Assembly (NCBI RefSeq): GCF_030418295.1
Contig: NZ_JAUHQA010000001.1
Span: 1,984,001-2,048,000 of the forward strand
Length of the DNA stretch: 64,000 bases
Source of the DNA: Demequina muriae
GTDB taxonomy: Bacteria; Actinomycetota; Actinomycetes; Actinomycetales; Demequinaceae
Reading direction: 5' to 3'
The notes beneath the pieces were generated by a model. The model did not search any database, was not told the DNA's origin, and saw only the letters and a list, made by a program, of their open reading frames with translations. Below are positions 1-9,405 of the stretch, piece after piece. The translations under genes were made by a program, and so were the position numbers. Position 1 is the first letter of the stretch. Each line of letters begins with the position of its first letter.

Positions 1-1628
<1,628 letters not shown>

Positions 1629-1630
1629 CC

Positions 1631-1900
1631 ATGGCCGGCCCCCTCACCGTCGACATCGTCGGCCCGGACCGCACGCTGTGGTCCGGGACGGCGGAGCGCG
1701 TCATCGCCCCCTCGGTCGAGGGGGAGATCGGTCTGCTCGCGAACCACGAGCCCATCCTGTCGCTGCTGCGCTCCGGCACGGTCCGGGTGCGCGGCGAGAG
1801 CGGGGACTGGAGCGAGTTCCCGATCAAGAGCGGCTTCGTCTCGTTCGACCACAACATCGTCAACATCGTCGCGGAGCCGGCCGAGCCTGACGAGGACTGA
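1631..1900 (+). CDS. atpC: ATP synthase F1 epsilon subunit, short form
   Basis: Central-stalk subunit that couples gamma rotation to the c-ring and can inhibit ATP hydrolysis. The 89 residues cover the N-terminal beta-sandwich (LTVDIVGPDRTLWSG, then GEIGLLANHEPILSLL). They stop before the C-terminal helical hairpin of longer (about 120-140 aa) homologues, so helix-mediated inhibition is probably absent. The start ATG lies 2 nt after the atpD stop. AAGGAG inside the atpD end may serve as a distant ribosome site. The acidic tail (EPAEPDED) ends the protein. Short epsilon forms are known in some actinobacteria, so this is not a truncation artefact. Confidence 0.95.
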   Translation: MAGPLTVDIVGPDRTLWSGTAERVIAPSVEGEIGLLANHEPILSLLRSGTVRVRGESGDWSEFPIKSGFVSFDHNIVNIVAEPAEPDED

Positions 1901-1903
1901 TCC

Positions 1904-2599
1904 ATGCGCGTCGTGATCGCGCGCTGTGCCGCCCGCTACTCCGGGCGGCTCAGCGCGCATCTGCCTCTCGCCACCCGGGCGATCATGCTCAAGGCCGACG
2001 GCTCCGTGCTGCTCCACTCCGATGGCGGCTCGTACAAGCCGCTCAACTGGATGAGCCCGCCGTGCACCACCCGTGAGATCGAGCCTGACGCGGCCCAAGC
2101 ATCGGCCGGCGTGACGGCGGTATGGACCGTCCAGCACGACAAGACCGACGACCGGCTCGAGATCGAGATCCACGAGGTGCTGGCGGACACGCAGCACGAG
2201 CTCGGCGTCGACCCCGGCCTCATCAAGGACGGCGTCGAGGCGCACCTGCAGGAGCTCCTCGCCGCCCAGATCTCGGTGCTGGGAGACGGCCACACCCTCG
2301 TGCGCCGCGAGTACCCCACGGCGATCGGTCCCGTCGACATTCTGGCCCGCAGCTCCGCCGGAGCGGCCGTGGCCGTCGAGATCAAGCGCCGGGGAGACAT
2401 CGATGGCGTCGAGCAGCTCACCCGCTACTTGGAGCTCCTCAACCGCGACCCCCTGCTGAGCCCCGTGGAAGGCGTCTTCGCCGCACAGGAGATCAAGCCC
2501 CAGGCACGCGTCCTGGCGCAGGACCGGGGCATCCGGTGCCTGGTGCTCGACTATGACGCGATGCGGGGCGTCGACGACTCCTCCACACGCCTGTTCTAG
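1904..2599 (+). CDS. nucS: Mismatch-specific endonuclease EndoMS/NucS
   Basis: NucS (EndoMS) cuts both strands at mismatches and replaces MutS/MutL in most actinobacteria. The 231 residues match the family along their length. The N-terminal DNA-binding/dimerisation part begins [20 protein letters not shown] and includes [15 protein letters not shown]. The nuclease half has the acidic/lysine core around [21 protein letters not shown]. The protein ends in STRLF, like the C-terminal clamp-binding LRLF tail known in mycobacterial NucS. GAGGAC sits about 7 nt before ATG 1904, and the atpC stop is 3 nt upstream, so it may be co-transcribed with the ATP synthase genes. Confidence 0.95.
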   Translation: MRVVIARCAARYSGRLSAHLPLATRAIMLKADGSVLLHSDGGSYKPLNWMSPPCTTREIEPDAAQASAGVTAVWTVQHDKTDDRLEIEIHEVLADTQHELGVDPGLIKDGVEAHLQELLAAQISVLGDGHTLVRREYPTAIGPVDILARSSAGAAVAVEIKRRGDIDGVEQLTRYLELLNRDPLLSPVEGVFAAQEIKPQARVLAQDRGIRCLVLDYDAMRGVDDSSTRLF

Positions 2600-2712
2600 G
2601 GCGCGGCGCAGCGTCTGCACTGATCGAGTGCTGTGGTCTCCGTGCGGAAGGCGAGGGCGCAGCGTCCGCACTGGAGTCGGCCCACTTCGTCAGTGAGGAA
2701 GCCACGGCCCAC
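2596..2712 (-). CDS. Possible small zinc-ribbon protein
   Basis: A 38-codon frame opens with GTG at 2712 and ends with TAG overlapping the nucS stop on the other strand. Its product has two CxxC knuckles, CGRC and CRRC, separated by 14 residues, which is the spacing of a minimal zinc ribbon. It lies between nucS and the GH1 gene, where no other gene is predicted. No convincing ribosome site is seen, and a two-knuckle pattern could arise by chance in GC-rich DNA. I do not recognise a family. Confidence 0.3.
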   Translation of the reverse strand: MGRGFLTDEVGRLQCGRCALAFRTETTALDQCRRCAAP

Positions 2713-2745
2713 CCGCGCGCCCTGCCTACCACTCGGTAGAAATTG

Positions 2746-2759
2746 TCGAAACGGTTCGT
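2746..2759 (+). promoter_or_regulatory. Possible LacI-type operator before the GH1 gene
   Basis: An imperfect palindrome, CGAA-ACGG-TTCG (2747-2758), abuts the -10 box of the GH1 gene. It resembles the CGAAACGTTTTGC site upstream of the cellobiose transporter, so the same LacI-family protein could bind both. Single site, inferred. Confidence 0.35.
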
Positions 2760-2765
2760 TAGACT
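2760..2765 (+). promoter_or_regulatory. Leaderless -10 box of the GH1 gene
   Basis: TAGACT is followed by 7 nt and then ATG 2773, with no Shine-Dalgarno sequence. Transcription would therefore begin at or next to the start codon. Confidence 0.6.
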
Positions 2766-2772
2766 GGTGCGC

Positions 2773-4239
2773 ATGACAACGACGCCTCAGACCTTCCCCG
2801 ACGACTTCCTGTTCGGAGCCGCGACTGCCTCGTACCAGATCGAGGGCGGCGCCAGAGAGGGTGGCCGCGGTCCGTCCATCTGGGACACCTTCTGCGCGAC
2901 TCCAGGCAAGGTCGTGGGCGGCGACAGCGGTGACGTCGCATGCGACCACTTCCATCGCTGGGAAGAGGACATCGACATGATGGCCGAGCTCGGCCTGCAG
3001 GCGTATCGCTTCTCGATCGCGTGGCCGCGGGTGCAGCCGCTCGGCACCGGCGAGTTCAACGCGGAGGGCATCGCGTTCTACCGCGGCATCATCGACCGTC
3101 TCAAGTCCAAGGGCATCACGCCCATGGTGACCCTGTACCACTGGGACCTGCCGCAGGCGCTGGATGATCAGGGCGGCTGGCTGTCGCGCGGCACCGTCGA
3201 CGCGTTCGCCGTCTACGCCCGTCGCATGGCGGAGGAGTTCGGGGCGGACGTGGACATGTGGGCCACCCTCAACGAGCCTTGGGTCGCCGCTTTCGTCGGC
3301 TACGGCGCCGGGGCCCACGCTCCTGGCCACGCGGACGATGCGGAAGCGCTGCAGGTCGCCCACCACCTCAACCTCGCTCACGCCCGCGCCTACCGCGCCA
3401 TGAAGGAGGTCCGTGGCGACCTTCGCATCGGCCTGGTGAACAACTGCCACACGCCGCGACCGTGGGACCCCTCCAGCGAGGCCGACCGCGCCGCCGCCGA
3501 CCACATCGACGCGCTCGCCAACACGATGTTCCACGACCCGTTCGTGACGGGCGAGTACCCGGCGGTGCTGCTGCCCAACACCGCGCACCTGACGGACTGG
3601 TCCTTCCTCCAGGATGGCGACCTCGAAGAGATGCATGGCCAGGTCGACTGGTTCGGCGTCAACTACTACGCGTCGCACGTGGTCCGTCACAACCCGAATA
3701 AGGGCCAGGAGACCACCAAGCTCGCCACCCTCGCGGACGGCCACAAGGCAGGCGCCAACTCGCCCTGGCCGGGCGACGAGGAGATCGAGTTCATGCCGCC
3801 CACCGGCAAGCTGACGGAGATGGGCTGGAATGTGGACCCCTCCGCCTTCCACGCTCACCTGATCAAGATTCACCGCGAGACCGGGAAGCCCATCTACGTG
3901 ACCGAGAACGGCTCCGCGTGGAACGACCAGATCGACGAGGACGGGCGCGTGCGCGACACCGACCGCGTCGAGTACTTCCACGGCCACATCGGCGCGGTGC
4001 TGAAAGCGATCGGCGAGGGCGCGGACGTGCGCGGCTACATGGCGTGGTCGCTCATGGACAACTTCGAGTGGGCCCAGGGCTACGCCAAGCGATTCGGCAT
4101 CGTGCACGTCGACTACGACTCCCTCGAGCGTCGCTGGAAGGACTCGGCGTACTGGTACCAGGAGGTCCTGCGCCAGCGCGCGGTCGTCCCCGTCGAGCAG
4201 GCGGATGCGCTCGCGGCCACGCCGCCGCGTACCTTCTGA
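2773..4239 (+). CDS. GH1 beta-glucosidase
   Basis: Cytoplasmic family-1 glycosidase that releases glucose from cellobiose or related beta-glucosides by a retaining mechanism. It opens with FPDDFLFGAATASYQIEG, the GH1 N-terminal signature. The acid/base Glu is in TLNEPW (about E168) and the nucleophile in YVTENGS (about E378). The end carries GYMAWSLMDNFEWAQGYAKRFG. There is no signal peptide. ATG 2773 is chosen over an upstream GTG because TAGACT lies 7 nt before it. It stands alone, but cello-oligomer import is encoded at 41.8-45.0 kb and the upstream region has a LacI-like palindrome. Exact sugar preference cannot be read from sequence. Confidence 0.95.
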   Translation: MTTTPQTFPDDFLFGAATASYQIEGGAREGGRGPSIWDTFCATPGKVVGGDSGDVACDHFHRWEEDIDMMAELGLQAYRFSIAWPRVQPLGTGEFNAEGIAFYRGIIDRLKSKGITPMVTLYHWDLPQALDDQGGWLSRGTVDAFAVYARRMAEEFGADVDMWATLNEPWVAAFVGYGAGAHAPGHADDAEALQVAHHLNLAHARAYRAMKEVRGDLRIGLVNNCHTPRPWDPSSEADRAAADHIDALANTMFHDPFVTGEYPAVLLPNTAHLTDWSFLQDGDLEEMHGQVDWFGVNYYASHVVRHNPNKGQETTKLATLADGHKAGANSPWPGDEEIEFMPPTGKLTEMGWNVDPSAFHAHLIKIHRETGKPIYVTENGSAWNDQIDEDGRVRDTDRVEYFHGHIGAVLKAIGEGADVRGYMAWSLMDNFEWAQGYAKRFGIVHVDYDSLERRWKDSAYWYQEVLRQRAVVPVEQADALAATPPRTF

Positions 4240-4261
4240 GCAGCACAGGCGACACGAGCGT

Positions 4262-4291
4262 CCGGCCGATGCGCGCATCGGCCGGGCGCTT
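4262..4291 (+). terminator. Terminator after the GH1 gene
   Basis: A perfect palindrome with 12-nt arms (CCGGCCGATGCG and its complement, 4262-4285) is followed by GCGCTTTT. It is built from two inverted copies of the recurrent word GGCCGATGCGCG. Confidence 0.75.
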
Positions 4292-4304
4292 TTCGCTCCC
4301 CGCC

Positions 4305-4310
4305 TAGACT
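4305..4310 (+). promoter_or_regulatory. Leaderless -10 box
   Basis: TAGACT, then 7 nt, then ATG 4318; the same arrangement as in front of the GH1 gene. It immediately follows the GH1 terminator. Confidence 0.6.
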
Positions 4311-4317
4311 GGTGGCC

Positions 4318-4629
4318 ATGCCCTCCAAGCGCCGCTCGTCCAAGCGCCCGTATGGAGAGCCGCACCCCGAGCTGGACGTCGACAGAGTCGCGAACGCGAC
4401 CGGCGGGCGGCGCGAGCCGGGCCCCGGCGGCGAGGAGTACATCGTCGTGACGCCCCGGCCCACCGACAAGACCTACGTGTGCCCCGCGTGCCGCCAGGAC
4501 ATCCCGCCTCGCACCGCCCACCTCGTGGCCTGGGCGGCGGACGGACTGTTCGGCGCCGAGGAGGCCGCTGCGCAGCGCCGGCACTGGCACACGCACTGTT
4601 GGAACACCTTTGGGAGGAACCGTGGCTGA
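4318..4629 (+). CDS. Small conserved Cys/His-rich protein of unknown function
   Basis: A 103-residue protein with a basic N-terminus (MPSKRRSSKRPYGEPHP), a central glycine-rich linker, and a C-terminal half with CPACRQDIPP, then HLVAW and RRHWHTHCW. The CxxC plus HxHC arrangement could hold a zinc ion in the way of HNH-like folds. I do not assign an enzyme activity. ATG 4318 follows a leaderless -10 box; a GTG two codons earlier is less likely. The 3' end overlaps the next gene by 8 nt, so the two are translated from one message. Confidence 0.7.
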   Translation: MPSKRRSSKRPYGEPHPELDVDRVANATGGRREPGPGGEEYIVVTPRPTDKTYVCPACRQDIPPRTAHLVAWAADGLFGAEEAAAQRRHWHTHCWNTFGRNRG

Positions 4630-5377
4630 CACCGACGAGGTCCAGGGCGACAGCGCCGAGATCCGGGCGATGACTGTGCTGCCTGCCATCCGCGAGGACA
4701 TCGTGCTGCGCACCGACGACGGCCTCGAGCTGGTGGGCGAGCTCGCGCTGCCGGCCTCGGGCGAGGTCCGCGCCACGCTGATCACGCTGCACCCGCTGCC
4801 CACGCACGGTGGCTTCATGGACTCGCACGTGCTGCGCAAGGCCGCGTGGCGCCTGCCGCACCTGGCGGACGTCGCGGTGATCCGCTTCAACACCCGGGGG
4901 ACCTCGTCGCCGCGGGGCACGAGTGAGGGCGAGTTCGATGAGGGGGACGGCGAGGCGGCGGACGTGCGCGCCGCGGTGGACTTCGCCGTCGCGCGGGGGC
5001 TGCCCCACCGGTGGCTCGTCGGCTGGAGCTTCGGGACGGAACTGGCGCTGATGCACGGAGCGGATCTGGACGTCGAGGGCGCGATCCTCCTCTCGCCCCC
5101 GCTGCGCCGCGCCGAGACCTCTCACCTCGAGCACTGGGCCGCCTCCGGCAAGCCCGTGACGGCCCTCGTGCCCGAGCACGACGACTTCCTCCAGCCCGCC
5201 GAGGCGCGCGAACGGTTCGCGCCCCTGACACAGCTCGACCTGGTCGCGGTCGATGAGGCCAAGCACCTGTGGGTGGGGGAGACCTACGTCCGCATCGTGC
5301 TGGACGCGATCGTGGAGAAAGTGGCGCCGGACCGCGCGCCCCTCCCGACCGAGGTCGCCGCGGACATCGTGCAGTGA
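4622..5377 (+). CDS. Alpha/beta hydrolase (dienelactone hydrolase/esterase type)
   Basis: Predicted cytoplasmic serine hydrolase of 251 aa. It shows an oxyanion/HPLPTHGG segment, FNTRGTSSPRG after strand 4, the nucleophile elbow GWSFGTE (Ser about 136), a late acidic PEHDDFLQP and the catalytic His in AKHLWVGE. GTG 4622 has a strong GGGAGGAA site 4 nt upstream and overlaps the previous stop by 8 nt. The match is to KANL3/Tex30-like and YcjY-like hydrolases rather than a defined enzyme, so the substrate is unknown. Confidence 0.85.
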   Translation: MADTDEVQGDSAEIRAMTVLPAIREDIVLRTDDGLELVGELALPASGEVRATLITLHPLPTHGGFMDSHVLRKAAWRLPHLADVAVIRFNTRGTSSPRGTSEGEFDEGDGEAADVRAAVDFAVARGLPHRWLVGWSFGTELALMHGADLDVEGAILLSPPLRRAETSHLEHWAASGKPVTALVPEHDDFLQPAEARERFAPLTQLDLVAVDEAKHLWVGETYVRIVLDAIVEKVAPDRAPLPTEVAADIVQ

Positions 5378-5454
5378 CCGGGTGGGTCCATGACCATGGT
5401 GCGGCAGCCGTGGTGCAATAGGGGAGACCGCCCGCCCGTCACGAGGGAGCTTCC

Positions 5455-6210
5455 ATGAGCCTGATCCCCGACGCCGCCCCGATCGTTCTCCTCAACGCGT
5501 TCCCGCTGGACCGCCAGCAATGGGAGCCTCTCATCACCGTGCTCGGCGACCGCGTGCGCGGCGACCTGATCACGTTCGACATGCCCGGAATCGGCGAGAT
5601 GCCGCTCACGGACGAGGATCCCGGGCTGGACCTCATCGCCGATGCCGCGGTGCTCGCCATGCGCGAGGCCACGGGAGCGGACGCCGCCGTGTGGATCGGC
5701 TGCTCGATGGGCGGCTACGTCGCCCTGGCGGTCGCGCAGCGGTGGCCCGATGCCGTGGCGGGGTTGGGCCTGATCTGCACCAAGGCGACCGCGGACGGCG
5801 ACGAGGCACGCGCCAAGCGCGAGCAGGTCGCGTTGGCAGCGGAGGGCGCGAACGGCCACCCCGACCCGCACGCCGCAGCAGAGAGCATGGTCGGGATGGA
5901 GGGCGCCGGTCGCGACGAGCTCGTGGAGTGGGTGGCGGCGAATGTCGCGCTTCAGCGGGGCGACGGCATCGCGTGGGGTCAGCGCGCGATGGCCGCGCGG
6001 CCCGATCGCACTGAGGTGCTGCGCGCGGTCGACGCGCCCGTCGTGGCCGTCATCGGTGGTGCTGACGGGATCGTGGACCGGGCCGATGCAGACGCGATGG
6101 CGGCGGCTGCCGGGGTTGAGCCCGTGGTGCTCGACGGGGTCGGTCATCTCGCGGCCCTCGAGGCGCCGGCGGCGACGGCCGATGCGCTCGAGCCCCTGCT
6201 GCGAGCCTGA
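5455..6210 (+). CDS. Alpha/beta hydrolase
   Basis: A 251-aa hydrolase with LLNAFPLDRQQWEPL at the oxyanion strand, nucleophile elbow GCSMGG (Ser about 84), an acidic residue in GGADGIVD and a C-terminal GVGHLAALE histidine. This is the 3-oxoadipate enol-lactonase/BioH-like type, with a lid between residues about 120 and 170. GAGGGAG lies 6 nt before ATG 5455. The 77-nt gap upstream contains CAATAG as a possible -10. The neighbouring hydrolase is unrelated in sequence detail, and the substrate cannot be inferred. Confidence 0.85.
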   Translation: MSLIPDAAPIVLLNAFPLDRQQWEPLITVLGDRVRGDLITFDMPGIGEMPLTDEDPGLDLIADAAVLAMREATGADAAVWIGCSMGGYVALAVAQRWPDAVAGLGLICTKATADGDEARAKREQVALAAEGANGHPDPHAAAESMVGMEGAGRDELVEWVAANVALQRGDGIAWGQRAMAARPDRTEVLRAVDAPVVAVIGGADGIVDRADADAMAAAAGVEPVVLDGVGHLAALEAPAATADALEPLLRA

Positions 6211-6263
6211 GCCCGGGAGGAAGCGCACGGACGAAGCGCAGAGCCGAGTAGACCACGTCCGCG

Positions 6264-6300
6264 GAGGAGACCGCCCGCCGCAGCGCGGCGGAGACTCCTC
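6264..6300. terminator. Bidirectional terminator between convergent genes
   Basis: Nested inverted arms GAGGAG/CTCCTC and CGCCGC/GCGGCG form a hairpin between the hydrolase and the minus-strand gene ending at 6316. There is no clear U-tract. Confidence 0.5.
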
Positions 6301-6315
6301 AGCTCGGGGCGAGGC

Positions 6316-6732
6316 TCATGCCGCCCAGTCGTCGCCGCCGGCGAGCCGCTTCGCGAGCGCCTCGGTGAGCGGCATGGATTCGCCGTCGCGTGCCCCGCGG
6401 CCGAGCTCGAGCGGCGGCTCGCCCGGATCGAGCGTCACGCCTCTGACGAGGCCACGGAGGCTGCGCGGGGCCGACATCACGTAGAACTCGCCATCGGTGC
6501 CGACGGCGACGCTCCTGTCCCGCTTGAGGTACCAGCCCTCGTGAGTCGTGCGCAGACGGGACCTGCCATCGTAGGTGCGTGCGGTGAGCCGCTCGGGCGT
6601 CAGCCCGGCCGCAGCCGCGTCGGCAGCGAACTGGCGCACCAGCTCGGCGGCGCGGCGCGTCTCGCCCTGCCGCTGGCGCTCGAGCGCCTGTGCACGCCTG
6701 AGGTGCGGCGAGACGGGCGAGTCGTCGGTCAT
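6316..6732 (-). CDS. Conserved hypothetical protein, partner of the coiled-coil gene
   Basis: A 138-residue protein that I do not recognise. The first 45 residues are charged and helical (HLRRAQALERQRQGETRRAAELVRQF is typical). The rest looks like a small alpha/beta domain with GWYLKRDRSVAVGTDGEFYVM and a final acidic/basic helix. Its start lies 28 nt after the stop of the large coiled-coil gene, so it is probably in the same transcript. That makes it a candidate partner of the coiled-coil protein, but this is inference from position only. Confidence 0.65.
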   Translation of the reverse strand: MTDDSPVSPHLRRAQALERQRQGETRRAAELVRQFAADAAAAGLTPERLTARTYDGRSRLRTTHEGWYLKRDRSVAVGTDGEFYVMSAPRSLRGLVRGVTLDPGEPPLELGRGARDGESMPLTEALAKRLAGGDDWAA

Positions 6733-6760
6733 GGGTGGCGCGAGCCCTCGGGGGCCGTGC

Positions 6761-9265
6761 TCACCCGCGGTCCGCAGCGGGGGTGGATTCCGGCTCGGAC
6801 GTCTCGTCTGCCGACGCGGCGGACGGTGCTGACGCGGCAGACGGCCCTGAGTCGTCCTTGGAGGCGGCGCCGGCGGCCTTCTTGAGGCTCGCCACGGGGT
6901 CCGCTCCGAGCAGCCCCCGCAGGTCGTCCAGGTACCCGGTGATCGATTCGCGCTGACGGTTGAGCTCGTCGACCTCGTGCGAGGCGGCGTTGCGCTCGCG
7001 CTCCGCGTCGGACACGGCCTCGGAGATGATCGACTCCGCGTGCTCGCGGGCGCCGGAGACGATCTCGTCCGCGTTGTTGCGGGCGTTGGTGAGCAGCGTC
7101 TGCGAGTGGACCTCGGCCTCCCGTCGCACCGTCTCCGCACGCTCCAGAGAGGCGCTGAGCCGCTCCTCGGCCTCATCTGCGCGTCGGCGTGCATCGGCGA
7201 CCATCTCGGCCCCCTCAGCCTGTGCCTCCGCAAGGCGCCGGCTGAGATCCTGTTCGGCCTTCTCGCGGCGCTGCGCGATCTCGACCTGCAGGTCTTCGCG
7301 GGTGCGACGGGCCTCCTCGCGGGCGGCCTCGGCGTCGGCATGGGCCGCGGCACGCTCTTCCTCGCCGTCCTTGCGGGCGACCGTGAGGATCTGCTTGGCC
7401 TCGGCTTCGCCATCGGCGACGCGCTGCTCCGCCTGCGCTTCGCCCGCCGCGATCGTCTTGGCGGCGTCGCGGTCGGCGGCGTCGCGCGTCTGCTGTGCGT
7501 AGGCGTCCGCCTCCCGGCGGGTGGTCTCGGCGTAGACATCCGTCTCGTTGCGCAGGTGGGCGTCGTAGTTCTCGGCCTCTCGGCGCACACGCGCGGCGTG
7601 GTCGTCGGCCTCTCCGCGAGTGGTCTGGGCGTAGTCGTCCGCCGCCTTGCGCGTGGTGACGTCGTACCCGTCGGCGTCCTTCCGGACTCCTCGTGCGTAC
7701 GTCTCGCCCGCCTCACGGGTGGACAGCGCGTACGCGTCGGCGCCCTGGCGGGTGTCGGTGTCGTACTGGTCCGCTGCCGCGCGGGTGGCGGCGGCATCGT
7801 CGTCGGCCGATGCGCGGGTGCCTTCCGCGTAGGTGTCGGCTGCGGCTCGGGTCTCGTCCCCGTACTGGTCGGCGTCCGCACGCGTCGCCTGGTCGTACTC
7901 GTCGGCAGCGGCGCGGGTGGCGGCGGCATCGCGATCCGCCGAGGCGAGGGTGTCGTCGCGGTACTGGTCGGCGTCCGTGCGCTTCGCCTGGTCGTACTGG
8001 TCGGCTGCCGCCCGGGTCGCGGCCGCATCGTCGTCGGCCGATGCGCGCGTGGCATCGGAGTAGCGGTCCGCGTCGGCGCGGGTCTCGGCGTCGTAGGCGT
8101 CCGCGTCGGACCGCAGCGCGGCGATGTCGGCGTCCGCCTGGGTGCGGATCTCCAGGGCCGCACGGTCGGCGTCGCCCACGGTCGTGTCGCGGTACGCGTC
8201 CGCCGCGGCGCGCGTGTCTGCGCGATAGCTGTCCGCCTCCCGGCGGCTTGCCGTCGCGTAGTCCTCGGCGTCGCCGCGAGTGAGGTCGTCGTACTCGTCG
8301 GTCTCGGCGCGCAGCGCATCGGCTTCGCGCTGTGCCTGCTGGCGGAGCTCGCGGGCTGCGATCTCGGCGTCCGCGCGGACGGCCTCGGCATCCCGGTTCG
8401 CCTGGGTCAGGAACGTCTGCGCCTCGTTGCGCATGCTGGCCGCCTGCGAATCGGCGGTGGTGCGAACGTCGGAGGCCTCCGCCTCAGCCGCGGCGAGGGC
8501 GTCGGCCGCTTCGGTCGCGATCGCCTTGGCCTCGTCACGCGCTGCCGCCAGAGCCGCGTCGGCCTCGCCGTGCAGTCGGTCGGCATCCTCCTGAGCGCCC
8601 TGGACGAGGGCATCGGCCTCGCCGCGCGCGTTGTCGAGCAGTTCCGTGGCCTCGCGCTGAGACGTGACACGCAGTTCCGTGGCCTCGCGCTCCGCGGTCG
8701 CACGCAGCGTGTGGGCCTCGCGATCGGCCGTCGCGCGCCGCTCGGCGGCCTCGGCCTCCATCGCGGACGACAGCCGCTCGGCCTCCCGCCGGGCCTTCTC
8801 CACGATCTCCGCGGCCTGGCGCGATGCGGCGTCGCGGACGTTGGTGGAGTCCGATTCGGCCGCGGTGCGGATCTCTTCCGCTTCGCGGCGGCTCTGCGCC
8901 AGGATCTCGGCGACCTCGTTGTCGGCGCGTGCGCGCAGCTGCTGAGCCGCGACGTTGGCACGCGCGACGGTGTCCTGCGCGTGGGTGTTCGCCCGCTGGA
9001 CCACGTCGGACGACTGCTCCTCGGCGGAGCGCAGCAGCTGCTCCACTCGCGCGCCCAGTCCCTTGTAGGTGGGCTGTTCCGACTCCCGGAGACTGCGCTG
9101 TGCGTCGTCGAACTGAGCGCGGATCTGTGCCGCGTCGTGCTGTGCCTGCTGCGCGGTGGACTGGGCTTCTCTGACCGAGTCCTCCAGCCGCGCGATGTGC
9201 GCAGCGACGGCTTCGCGGTCGTACCCGCGCATCGCTACTGGAAAGGGCAGGGTCTCATCAGGCAT
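6761..9265 (-). CDS. Scy/DivIVA-like long coiled-coil protein
   Basis: An 834-residue protein that is almost entirely coiled coil. Residues about 5-35 (FPVAMRGYDREAVAAHIARLE) match the DivIVA/Wag31 N-terminal domain, which binds curved membrane. From about residue 190 the sequence runs in 11-residue units, very regular at 318-603 with the pattern TRxxADxYxxx. Hendecads with DivIVA-like heads are known in Streptomyces Scy, which organises polar growth with DivIVA and FilP. I infer a cell-pole or envelope scaffold role. The start ATG 9265 has GAGAGGAG 7 nt upstream. A long open frame on the opposite strand is an artefact of the repeats. Heptad interruptions are visible in the earlier region. 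Confidence 0.85.
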   Translation of the reverse strand: MPDETLPFPVAMRGYDREAVAAHIARLEDSVREAQSTAQQAQHDAAQIRAQFDDAQRSLRESEQPTYKGLGARVEQLLRSAEEQSSDVVQRANTHAQDTVARANVAAQQLRARADNEVAEILAQSRREAEEIRTAAESDSTNVRDAASRQAAEIVEKARREAERLSSAMEAEAAERRATADREAHTLRATAEREATELRVTSQREATELLDNARGEADALVQGAQEDADRLHGEADAALAAARDEAKAIATEAADALAAAEAEASDVRTTADSQAASMRNEAQTFLTQANRDAEAVRADAEIAARELRQQAQREADALRAETDEYDDLTRGDAEDYATASRREADSYRADTRAAADAYRDTTVGDADRAALEIRTQADADIAALRSDADAYDAETRADADRYSDATRASADDDAAATRAAADQYDQAKRTDADQYRDDTLASADRDAAATRAAADEYDQATRADADQYGDETRAAADTYAEGTRASADDDAAATRAAADQYDTDTRQGADAYALSTREAGETYARGVRKDADGYDVTTRKAADDYAQTTRGEADDHAARVRREAENYDAHLRNETDVYAETTRREADAYAQQTRDAADRDAAKTIAAGEAQAEQRVADGEAEAKQILTVARKDGEEERAAAHADAEAAREEARRTREDLQVEIAQRREKAEQDLSRRLAEAQAEGAEMVADARRRADEAEERLSASLERAETVRREAEVHSQTLLTNARNNADEIVSGAREHAESIISEAVSDAERERNAASHEVDELNRQRESITGYLDDLRGLLGADPVASLKKAAGAASKDDSGPSAASAPSAASADETSEPESTPAADRG
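7457..8314 (-). repeat. About 26 tandem 33-bp (11-residue) hendecad units
   Basis: Units such as TRAAADQYDQA, TRADADQYGDE and TRASADDDAAA follow one another without gaps from residue 318 to 603 of the coiled-coil protein. Thr-Arg occupies positions 1-2 and Ala-Asp positions 5-6. The DNA repeats diverge at third positions, so selection is on protein, not on DNA. Confidence 0.9.
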
Positions 9266-9405
9266 GCTGGTCTCCTCTCGCGCGGTCGGAACTGGCCGCG
9301 CGGTCCGTTCCCCAGGGTAATGCGCGGCCTGAGGTGAGACAAAGCGGCATCGTGCGACGTTACCCCGTTGTCTCTTAGAGTGGACGCGTACATCTGGAGG
9401 TTTGT

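Noticed and set aside
2596-4920. A 774-codon minus-strand frame across the GH1 gene
   Set aside because: Antisense to GH1 and neighbouring genes, with no recognisable domain; only its last 38 codons (2596-2712) lie outside known genes and were kept as a weak candidate.
6977-9337. A 786-codon open frame on the plus strand
   Set aside because: It runs antisense to the Scy-like gene. The repeated codons there keep the opposite strand free of stops, and the product is low complexity with no domain, while the minus strand encodes a DivIVA-like start and clean hendecads.
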